The notes under the pieces: model-generated
What the model saw: the letters and a program-made list of their open reading frames with translations, nothing else
The model's database searches: none
Told to the model about the DNA's origin: nothing
DNA from: Nocardia colli
GTDB taxonomy: Bacteria; Actinomycetota; Actinomycetes; Mycobacteriales; Mycobacteriaceae
Reading direction: 5' to 3'
DNA: 64,000 nucleotides
NCBI RefSeq assembly: GCF_008704205.1
Contig: NZ_VXLC01000016.1
Span: forward strand, 186,001-250,000
Program-made: the position numbers and the translations under genes
Shown here: piece after piece, positions 25,913-32,749 of the stretch
Numbering within the stretch: the first letter of the stretch is position 1
Layout: each line of letters opens with the position of its first letter

Positions 25913-26494
25913 ATGCGCAAGCTCACGTATTACGTAGCGTCGACCATCGACGGATACATCGCCACCGAAGAGGGATCGGTCGACTTCTTCCCGGTCGGCG
26001 GCGACCACGGGCCTGCGATCACCGCGCAATATCCCGAGACCCTGCCGACCAAGGTGCGGGAATCGATGGGGATCGACAAGCGCAATCGCTACTTCGACAC
26101 CGTGCTGATGGGACGCAAGACGCACGACTTCGGCGTGCGCACCGGCACCTCCAGCCCGTACGCGCACCTGAAGCAGTACGTGGTCTCGACCACGCTGCCG
26201 GAGAACCCCGATCCCGACGTCGAGCTGATCGCGTCCGATCCGCTGGCGAAGGTGCGAGAACTCAAGCGCGACAACGGTCTCGGGATCTGGCTGTGCGGCG
26301 GCGGCGAACTGGCGCAGGAATTGCTGCCGGAGATCGATCAGATCTTCCTCAAGCTCTACCCGGTCCTGCTCGGCCGGGGTAAGTCGCTGTTCGGCTCCGG
26401 GCCGCGGCTGCCCGACGCGGCCAAGTTCCGGGTGATCACCAGCCGGGTGTTCGAGGACGGAGTGGCCTTCATGAAGTACAGCAGGATGCGATAA
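25913..26494 (+). CDS. dihydrofolate reductase family (RibD C-terminal-like) protein
   Basis: 193 aa from ATG at 25913, behind AAGGAAGGA. It begins MRKLTYYVASTIDGYIATEEG, the RibD-C/DHFR-like opening, and continues FDTVLMGRKTHDFGV, KQYVVSTTLPENPDPDVEL and GIWLCGGGELAQELLPEIDQIFLKLYPVLLGRG. The fold binds NADPH. Many such standalone proteins are reductases of unknown substrate; true folate reduction is unlikely. It is in line with the mutM operon after a 64-base gap. Confidence 0.85.
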   Translation: MRKLTYYVASTIDGYIATEEGSVDFFPVGGDHGPAITAQYPETLPTKVRESMGIDKRNRYFDTVLMGRKTHDFGVRTGTSSPYAHLKQYVVSTTLPENPDPDVELIASDPLAKVRELKRDNGLGIWLCGGGELAQELLPEIDQIFLKLYPVLLGRGKSLFGSGPRLPDAAKFRVITSRVFEDGVAFMKYSRMR

Positions 26495-26499
26495 CCGCT

Positions 26500-27561
26500 G
26501 TGGCGGACGACGATTCGATCGCCGCGGACCCGGCCGCCACGCCGGGCCCGGTGGAGGTGCTGCGCGAGATCGGCTTCTGGCTGGAACGCTCGCGCGCCGA
26601 AACGTATCGGGTCAAGGCGTACCGCCGCGCCGCCGATATCGTCGCCGAGCTGTCCGATGCGGAGCGCGACGCGCACCGCACCGCGCGCAGCTGGCGCGAC
26701 ATCGCCGGGATCGGGCCGAAGACGGCCGCGGTCATCGAACAGTCCTATTCCGGCACGGTGCCGCAGCAGCTGCTCGACCTGCGCAAGGCGGCCAAGCCGA
26801 TCGGCGTGCCGGGCAAACCGCTGCGCGCGCGGCTGCGCGGCGACCTGCACACCCACTCGGACTGGTCCGACGGCGGCAGCCCGATCGCCGAGATGATGGG
26901 GGTCGCGGCCGCGCTCGGCCACGAGTACTGCGCGCTGACCGATCATTCGCCGCGGCTGACCGTCGCCAACGGGCTGTCCGCGACCCGGCTGCGCAAGCAA
27001 CTCGACGTGATCGCCGAGCTCAACGACCGGCTGGCGCCGTTCCGCATCCTCACCGGCATCGAGGTGGACATCCTCGACGACGGCACCCTGGACCAGCAGG
27101 CCGACCTGCTCGCCGAGCTCGACATCGTGGTGGCCAGCGTGCACTCGCACCTGCGCGCGGACAGCGCGACGATGACCAAACGCATGGTCTACGCGGTGGC
27201 CGACCCCAACGTCGACGTACTCGGCCACTGCACCGGCCGGCTGGTCGAAGGCGGGCGCGGCACCCGCCCGGAGTCCACCTTCGACGCGGAACTGGTCTTC
27301 GAGGCGTGCCGGACCTACGGCACCGCCGTCGAGATCAACAGCAGGCCGGAACGCCGCGACCCGCCGTCGCGGCTCATCCAGCTGGCCGTCGAGATGGACT
27401 GCCACTTCGCCATCGACACCGACGCGCACGCCCCCGGCCAATTGGACTGGCAGGGTTACGGTTGCGAACGCGCCCTCGCCAACGGCGTTGCGGCCGAACG
27501 GGTGATCAACACCTGGCCGATGGTTGACCTGCTGGCCTGGACCCGATCGCCCGGCGCCTGA
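26500..27561 (+). CDS. PHP-domain phosphoesterase with N-terminal helix-hairpin-helix (PolX-like, no polymerase)
   Basis: 353 aa from GTG at 26500. The N terminus (about 10-105) is the HHH_8-type domain seen in family X DNA polymerases, with YRVKAYRRAADIVAEL and the hairpin DIAGIGPKTAAVIEQ. The catalytic palm/nucleotidyltransferase domain of PolX is absent. A PHP domain (about 110-350) follows, with metal-binding HTHSDWSDG, TDHSPR, GIEVDI, VASVHSH, DVLGHCTGR and DTDAHAP. It may trim DNA 3' ends or hydrolyse phosphate esters. It starts 5 bases after the preceding stop. Confidence 0.88.
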   Translation: MADDDSIAADPAATPGPVEVLREIGFWLERSRAETYRVKAYRRAADIVAELSDAERDAHRTARSWRDIAGIGPKTAAVIEQSYSGTVPQQLLDLRKAAKPIGVPGKPLRARLRGDLHTHSDWSDGGSPIAEMMGVAAALGHEYCALTDHSPRLTVANGLSATRLRKQLDVIAELNDRLAPFRILTGIEVDILDDGTLDQQADLLAELDIVVASVHSHLRADSATMTKRMVYAVADPNVDVLGHCTGRLVEGGRGTRPESTFDAELVFEACRTYGTAVEINSRPERRDPPSRLIQLAVEMDCHFAIDTDAHAPGQLDWQGYGCERALANGVAAERVINTWPMVDLLAWTRSPGA

Positions 27562-27667
27562 TGGCCGCCGGGTTAACTGTTGCCGAATAGTCCTGCTGTT
27601 TCGGCGACTTCCGCCGCTCGCGGCTGAAAATGGTTGCCAGACAGAGTGTGTGGGGGTGGACTGACCG

Positions 27668-29194
27668 TTGGGCGACTTTCCGGTCGAGATCGTGCTGGCG
27701 CTCATCGGTATCGCGGTGCCGATCGGCGCGTTCCTGTACGAGTTCGTGTTCGTCGGGCGCAAGCGCCTCGGCTACCGCGTGCAGATGGACACGCCCGTCA
27801 CGGGTGAGGTCGAGTCCGTGTTCCCCGGCGTGCTGCCGCAGCTGCGGCCCGCGCGCGACGGCGCGAGCCCGGATCTGAAGGATCTCTCGGTTGTCCTGGT
27901 GCGCATCGAGAACAGCGGCGCGACCACCATCGACACGAGCGACTATCGAGCGCCCGACCCGGCCCGTATCGGCCTGCATCTGCGGTTCCCGCAGCGCCTG
28001 GTGATCGGCATGGCGGTCACCGAACTCAGCGATCCCGGCCTGGCCGACAGCCTGGACGGCGACTCCGGCATCGCGGTGCGTGAGGACATGGCCGGGCACA
28101 TCGGCGTCATCGATCTGCCCAAGGTGCCGCTGAATCGTGGTGAGCACTACAAGATCCTGGCCATCCTGCAACGCTCCGAGGGCGCGGGGGAGTACCCGGT
28201 TCCGGTGCTGACCGGCGGCATCAAGGGCGGGCGCATCCTCGAAACCCGAAGCCGGACCGGCGTTCCCCGAATGATGGTGGGGCTGACCGTCTTTCTGGTG
28301 CTGGTGATCGCGGTGCAGCTCATCGTCGCCGCACTAGAGCCCGATCCGACGCCACTGGAGTGCGCCGCGGGCAAGCTCACCGTGATCGGCTCGTCGGCGT
28401 TCGCGCCGGTCGTGCAGCAGGCCGCCGATCAATACGGGAAGCGTTGTACCGGGGCGGAATTCGCGTTCGGCTTCGAGGGCACCGAGCGCGGGCTGGACCG
28501 GCTGGCCGAAGCGGGCAAAGACAATTCGAGTCTGCTGGCGATCAGCGACGGACCGAAGGGCAGCGGGTATCCCGGGTTGGTGCAGCGACCGCTGGCATTG
28601 TCGCTGTTCAGCGTGATCGTCAACCAGGGCGTCGGGGTGCGCAACCTCGCCGACGCGCAGATCCGCGACCTGTATCTAGGCCGGATCGGCAACTGGCGCG
28701 ACGTCGGGGGCCCCGATCTTCCGGTGGTGCTGGTGAATCGGATTCCCGGCTCGGGTACTCGGAATACGTTCGAGCGCAGGCTACTCGGCACGGGCCAGCC
28801 CGATCGGCCGCACGTGAGCTGCACCGCGATCAAGGGCACGACGATCTCCGCCGCGGCGCATTGTGACGTCCAGGTGACCAAGGACATGCAGAAGGCGGTC
28901 GGCGAAATCCCCGGCGCCATCGGCTATTCCGAGTCCTCCGAGGCGGTGGAGGCAGGTCTGCCGGCCGTCACGATCAACGGCGTCACCGCCGGCCGGGACG
29001 CGGCGATAGATCGCTCCTACCCGTTCTGGGGTGTCGAATACGCCTACAGCTACGGCGAACTGCCCGGTGACTCGCTGGCCGCCGCGTTCCTGCACTTCCT
29101 GGTCGACCAGACCGGCAAGGACGTGCTGCGCGCGCACGGCAACGCGCCGTGCGCCGAACTGCCCGATCCGGCCCGCTGCCTACCGGATTCCTGA
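27668..29194 (+). CDS. membrane-anchored PstS-like substrate-binding protein
   Basis: 508 aa from a TTG start; a GGGGGTGGA ribosome site lies about 10 bases upstream. Segment 1 (about 5-28, EIVLALIGIAVPIGAFLYEF) is a membrane helix. Residues about 30-195 form a soluble domain of unknown type. A second helix (about 200-222, MMVGLTVFLVLVIAVQLIVAAL) leads to a phosphate-binding-like domain (LTVIGSSAFAPVVQQAADQY, FGFEGTERGLDRL, RIPGSGTRNTFERRLLG). The GSGTR motif is the PstS-type anion site. No ABC permease or ATPase is nearby, so sensing is more likely than transport. Confidence 0.8.
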   Translation: MGDFPVEIVLALIGIAVPIGAFLYEFVFVGRKRLGYRVQMDTPVTGEVESVFPGVLPQLRPARDGASPDLKDLSVVLVRIENSGATTIDTSDYRAPDPARIGLHLRFPQRLVIGMAVTELSDPGLADSLDGDSGIAVREDMAGHIGVIDLPKVPLNRGEHYKILAILQRSEGAGEYPVPVLTGGIKGGRILETRSRTGVPRMMVGLTVFLVLVIAVQLIVAALEPDPTPLECAAGKLTVIGSSAFAPVVQQAADQYGKRCTGAEFAFGFEGTERGLDRLAEAGKDNSSLLAISDGPKGSGYPGLVQRPLALSLFSVIVNQGVGVRNLADAQIRDLYLGRIGNWRDVGGPDLPVVLVNRIPGSGTRNTFERRLLGTGQPDRPHVSCTAIKGTTISAAAHCDVQVTKDMQKAVGEIPGAIGYSESSEAVEAGLPAVTINGVTAGRDAAIDRSYPFWGVEYAYSYGELPGDSLAAAFLHFLVDQTGKDVLRAHGNAPCAELPDPARCLPDS

Positions 29195-29199
29195 GCCGC

Positions 29200-29227
29200 G
29201 TCACACTTCCGGTCGCCGTCTCGTCTT
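29200..29227 (+). promoter_or_regulatory. SigJ/ECF41-type promoter of the AhpD-like gene
   Basis: GTCACA (29200-29205), exactly 16 bases, then CGTCTT (29222-29227). This is one base off GTCACA-N16-CGTCCT, the SigJ promoter I recall from M. tuberculosis. It lies 37 bases before the start codon of a carboxymuconolactone decarboxylase family gene, the classic ECF41 target class. Confidence 0.7.
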
Positions 29228-29263
29228 GGTGATGTAGGACAACACCGAGGAAAGGACGACAAC

Positions 29264-29704
29264 GTGTCACGGATGAAGCTGGCCAAGGTTGCGCCGGAGC
29301 TGTATCAGGCGTGGTTCGCCGCCGAGGGCGCCATCCGCCGCGGCCCGCTGGACCCGGTGGTCCGGGAGTTGGTCAAGATTCGCGCCTCGCAGATCAACGG
29401 CTGCGTCTACTGCATCGATATGCACACCACCGACGCCCGGCTGGCCGGGGAAACCGAGAAGCGCATCTTCCAGCTCGACGCCTGGCGGGAGTCCGCGCTC
29501 TACACCGACGCCGAACGCGCCGCCCTCGCCTACGCCGAAGCGGTGACCAAGCTCGGCGACCACGGCGTCAGCGACGAGGTGTGGGCCGGCGTCGAGCAGC
29601 ACTTCGACGAGGGCGCCGCGGCCGGTCTGGTGGCGGTCACCGCGATGATCAACCTGTGGAACCGCATCGGGGTTCCGTTGCGGATGCAGCCCGACATCGA
29701 CTGA
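29264..29704 (+). CDS. carboxymuconolactone decarboxylase / AhpD-like peroxidase-family protein
   Basis: 146 aa from GTG at 29264 behind AGGAAAGGA. The AhpD core reads VKIRASQINGCVYCIDMHTTDAR, with the redox CxxC (Cys at about 46 and 49) and the downstream His. The C terminus has AVTAMINLWNRIGV. Single-domain members with this CxxC reduce peroxides or act as alkylhydroperoxidase helpers. A SigJ-like promoter directly precedes it, so it is the best predicted target of the sigma factor at 8929. Confidence 0.92.
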   Translation: MSRMKLAKVAPELYQAWFAAEGAIRRGPLDPVVRELVKIRASQINGCVYCIDMHTTDARLAGETEKRIFQLDAWRESALYTDAERAALAYAEAVTKLGDHGVSDEVWAGVEQHFDEGAAAGLVAVTAMINLWNRIGVPLRMQPDID

Positions 29705-29748
29705 TGCGCAAGCGCATTCGCGGACGGGCGACCAGACCCCGGTCGCCC

Positions 29749-30045
29749 TCAGTCCGTCGGCGGCAGGATCGGCCGGGTGAAGTAGTCCTCGACCGGCAGC
29801 GGCCCGGTGTAGCGGCGACACGGGCAGCGCACCCACTCCCAGGTGGCCGGCGCGATCGACCGGCGCTCCTCGGCGTGGCACTCGCCTGCCTGCGCGTCGT
29901 GGATGGCGAGGTCGTGTCCGCACCCGCATTTCGCCACGCTGCGCGGCGTTTTGCCGCCGATGGCCCCGCGGTGGCCGAATCGTCCGACTGCCCAGCCGGC
30001 GCCGAGGATTCCGGCGCCGACCGCCAGAGTGATGGGATCGAACAT
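29749..30045 (-). CDS. small membrane-anchored Cys-rich protein
   Basis: 98 aa from ATG at 30045. One N-terminal helix (about 5-22, ITLAVGAGILGAGWAVGRFG) precedes a soluble part with KCGCGHDLAIHD, GECHAEE and VRCPCRRYTG. The paired Cys and His residues look like a zinc knuckle. The family is not recognised. The gene is alone on this strand, and the palindromic TACGTA array lies 11 bases upstream of its start. Confidence 0.7.
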   Translation of the reverse strand: MFDPITLAVGAGILGAGWAVGRFGHRGAIGGKTPRSVAKCGCGHDLAIHDAQAGECHAEERRSIAPATWEWVRCPCRRYTGPLPVEDYFTRPILPPTD

Positions 30046-30055
30046 AGGTTAATTG

Positions 30056-30073
30056 TACGTATACGTATACGTA
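30056..30073. promoter_or_regulatory. palindromic TACGTA array
   Basis: TACGTATACGTATACGTA is an 18-base perfect palindrome built of three TACGTA units. It is an AT-rich island in the divergent gap between the small Cys-rich protein and the AlkZ-like gene. It could be an operator or an unwinding-prone promoter element. Confidence 0.6.
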
Positions 30074-30132
30074 TGCGCGGCTGATCGCCGAAGGGCCCCG
30101 ATCTGTCGGTGGTATCGGCGAAGATGGCAGGT

Positions 30133-31221
30133 ATGACGGAACTATCGCTGCGTGAGCTGAATCGAACCCTGCTGGTGCGTCAGATGTTGGCGCAGCGGGT
30201 CGCGATGACCCCGTTGGAATTGGTGCGCCATCTGGTGGCGGTGCAGGGGCAGGAACCCAATTGGCCCTACGTCGGGTTATGGACCCGGCTGACCGACTTC
30301 GCGCACGACGACCTGGCCGCGCTGCTGCGCGAGCGAAAACTGGTGCGTTCGGCCATGATCCGGCGCACCGTGCACCTCGCCGACGCGGACGACTTCCGCT
30401 GGCTGCGCCCCACGGTGCGCCCGGTCGTGCACGCCGCGTTGCAGGCGGCCTACTACCGCGACGAGATCGAGGGCATTGATCTGGACGAGCTCGCCGCCGC
30501 GGGCCGGGAGCTGCTGTCCGGCCGCATCCTGTCCCGCAGCGACCTCGGGCTGCGACTCGGCGAGCGCTTTCCGGACCGGCACACGCGCAGGCTCGCCGAG
30601 TCGGCGGAATTGCTGGTCCCGATGGTGCACAGCCCGGTCACCGGCGCCTGGGGCAAGTGGCGCAACCGCTCGGTGACCGTCGCCCTGGCCGACGAATGGA
30701 TCGGCCGGCCGATGGCGACCGAGCCGCAGGCGGAAACCCTGATCCTGCGCTACCTGGCCGCGTTCGGCCCGGCCACGGTCGCCGACATGCAGGCCTGGGC
30801 CGGGGTCACCCGGCTCGCCGAGGTGGTCGACGAGATGCGTACCCGCCTGCGCGTTTTCACCGACGATCAGCATCGGGTGCTGTTCGACCTGCCGGACGCC
30901 CCGCTGGCCGACCCGAATCTGGCGGTGCCGGTGCGGTTTCTGCCCGCCTTCGACAACGCGCTGCTCGGCCACAAGGATCGGCGCCGGATCATCAGCGACG
31001 AGGATTACCAGCGGATCGCCAGGGAGGCGTCCGGGGGCGTGCCGATGTACCTGGTCGACGGCTTCGTGCACGGCCGGTGGTCCTTGGACGACAGCACGAT
31101 TCGGGTTACCCCGTGGCATCCGTTGTCGGCGGCCGAGGCGGAGGAGCTGCGCGTCGAGGCCGAGCGCATGCTCACCTTCGTCGTCCCCGGTCAGGACGGA
31201 AAGGTCGTCATCGAAGGCTGA
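30133..31221 (+). CDS. winged-helix DNA-binding protein, AlkZ/YcaQ-like (HTH_42) family
   Basis: 362 aa from ATG at 30133 (ATG 30124 also possible). The start ELSLRELNRTLLVRQMLAQR and the segment HLVAVQGQEPNWPYVGLWTRL match the HTH_42 family, in which AlkZ and YcaQ use a Q-x-Q motif (here VQGQ) to unhook alkylated or crosslinked DNA bases. Further conserved parts are LVRSAMIRRTVHL, ATVADMQAWAGV and FLPAFDNALLGH. Actinomycetes carry many paralogues, most untested. Base-excision function is inferred. Confidence 0.82.
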   Translation: MTELSLRELNRTLLVRQMLAQRVAMTPLELVRHLVAVQGQEPNWPYVGLWTRLTDFAHDDLAALLRERKLVRSAMIRRTVHLADADDFRWLRPTVRPVVHAALQAAYYRDEIEGIDLDELAAAGRELLSGRILSRSDLGLRLGERFPDRHTRRLAESAELLVPMVHSPVTGAWGKWRNRSVTVALADEWIGRPMATEPQAETLILRYLAAFGPATVADMQAWAGVTRLAEVVDEMRTRLRVFTDDQHRVLFDLPDAPLADPNLAVPVRFLPAFDNALLGHKDRRRIISDEDYQRIAREASGGVPMYLVDGFVHGRWSLDDSTIRVTPWHPLSAAEAEELRVEAERMLTFVVPGQDGKVVIEG

Positions 31222-31555
31222 GCGAATATCCAGGCCCGTAGACAGATTCGATGGAAACTTGTAAAAGCCTCTCCCACCTGGCGATTACGGCTATTGATCA
31301 GCAACATATTTAACTGCATGGTTTGAGGGCACGTCGGTGAGGTACATCACTGGCGGCCCCCCTGATCGCGCGGCTAGCGACCAGGCCAACCAAGCCCTAC
31401 GGACCGGCGGTGCAGCAACGCTTCACCTCCGCCGCGGTGGCCACCAGCTCGGCGCCCTGCGTGCGCTTCGAAGCGCTGGGTGTGCGCGAATTGCTCACGG
31501 TTGTGCCCAAGCAAATGGTTGTGTCCTGCACGGTGTGCCCTTTGGAAGGAGGGTC
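31222..31555. promoter_or_regulatory. gene-free stretch upstream of the GT4 gene
   Basis: 334 bases with noticeably lower GC, especially 31250-31330. It probably holds the promoter of the GT4-debranching operon. An open frame from 31337 merges in frame with GT4, but the strong AAGGAGGG ribosome site at 31547-31554 places the true start at 31556. Nothing else was recognised. Confidence 0.45.
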
Positions 31556-32749
31556 ATGAGCGAGTTTCCCATGGCGGTTTCGCGCCAGGTTTCGACCTCG
31601 GACTTGCTGTCTATCGATCACAGCGGGTCCCGATTCCGCATCGCGATGGTTGTTCCGCCGTACTTCGATGTGCCACCCAAGGCATACGGAGGCGTCGAGG
31701 CCGTCGTCGCCGATCTGGTCGACTCGCTGGTGGCGAGAGGACACGAAGTGACCCTGCTCGGTGCGGGGGAGCCGGGCACCAAGGCCGCCAGGTTTATTCC
31801 GCTATGGGACGCCATCTGCCCTGAGCGGCTCGGCGAGCCGTTCCCGGAGGTGTTGCACGCGTTGCGGGCCCGCCGGGCGATCGAGAAGCTCGCTGCCGCA
31901 GGCAGTATCGACCTGGTGCACGAGCACACGTTCGCGGGCCCGCTGAACGCGCCGGCGTATAGGACCCTTGGCTTGCCGACCGTGGTCACCGTGCACGGGC
32001 CGGTCGAGGGCGAATGCCATGAGTACTACCGGGAAATGGGCGACGACATCTCGCTCGTGGCGATCAGCGACCGGCAGCAGGAGCTGGCTCCGGATTTGAA
32101 TTGGGCTGGGCGAGTGCATAATGCTCTGCATCCCGAGGAGTGGCCGTTCCGTGCCGAGAAGGACGACTACGCGCTGTTCCTCGGCCGCTTCAACGAGTGC
32201 AAGGCGCCGCATCTGGCGCTGGAGGCCGCGCACGCCGCGGGCATGCCGCTCGTGCTCGCGGGCAAGTGCAGCGAGCCGCCCGAGATCAAATACTTCGAGG
32301 AGCAGGTACGCCCGTTGCTGACCGACCAGGACCACGTGTTCGGCCTCGCCGACGCCACGGACAAGCGAAAGCTGCTGGCGGGAGCGAAATGTCTGCTGTT
32401 CCCGATCCGCTGGGAGGAACCGTTCGGCATGGTGATGATCGAGTCCATGGTGTGCGGCACCCCGGTGGTCGCGTTGCGCGGCGGCGCGGTGGCCGAGGTG
32501 ATCGTCGACGGGGTGACCGGTCGAGTCTGTGACGACCCGGCCGAACTCACCGCCGCCATCGCTGAGGTGCAGGCCATGGATCCGGCGGCATGTCGCGCGC
32601 ACGTCGAGGCGAACTTCGGCGCCGACACGCTGGGCCGCGGATACGAACTGGTCTACCGCAAGCTGATGCGGGCGCAGAAGCGAAACGGATTGCGCCGGTA
32701 CAAGGATCAGGCCATCCCGATGCCCGCCACGGCCAGCGGTCTCGCGTGA
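31556..32749 (+). CDS. family 4 glycosyltransferase
   Basis: 397 aa from ATG at 31556 behind AAGGAGGG. The GT-B fold is clear: FRIAMVVPPYFDVPPKAYGGVEAVV at the start, HEHTFAGPLNAPAY, VVTVHGPVEGE, then the donor domain with YALFLGRFNECKAPHLAL, GAKCLLFPIRWEEPFGMVMIESMVCGTPVVAL (the E-x7-E motif) and GVTGRVCDD. The protein is cytoplasmic. The stop overlaps the GTG of the glucosidase, so both probably act on one alpha-glucan or storage glycan. Confidence 0.92.
   Translation: MSEFPMAVSRQVSTSDLLSIDHSGSRFRIAMVVPPYFDVPPKAYGGVEAVVADLVDSLVARGHEVTLLGAGEPGTKAARFIPLWDAICPERLGEPFPEVLHALRARRAIEKLAAAGSIDLVHEHTFAGPLNAPAYRTLGLPTVVTVHGPVEGECHEYYREMGDDISLVAISDRQQELAPDLNWAGRVHNALHPEEWPFRAEKDDYALFLGRFNECKAPHLALEAAHAAGMPLVLAGKCSEPPEIKYFEEQVRPLLTDQDHVFGLADATDKRKLLAGAKCLLFPIRWEEPFGMVMIESMVCGTPVVALRGGAVAEVIVDGVTGRVCDDPAELTAAIAEVQAMDPAACRAHVEANFGADTLGRGYELVYRKLMRAQKRNGLRRYKDQAIPMPATASGLA

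Noticed and set aside
31337..31555. N-terminal extension of the GT4 glycosyltransferase
   Set aside because: The extension is not glycosyltransferase-like and lacks a ribosome site, while ATG 31556 has a near-perfect one.
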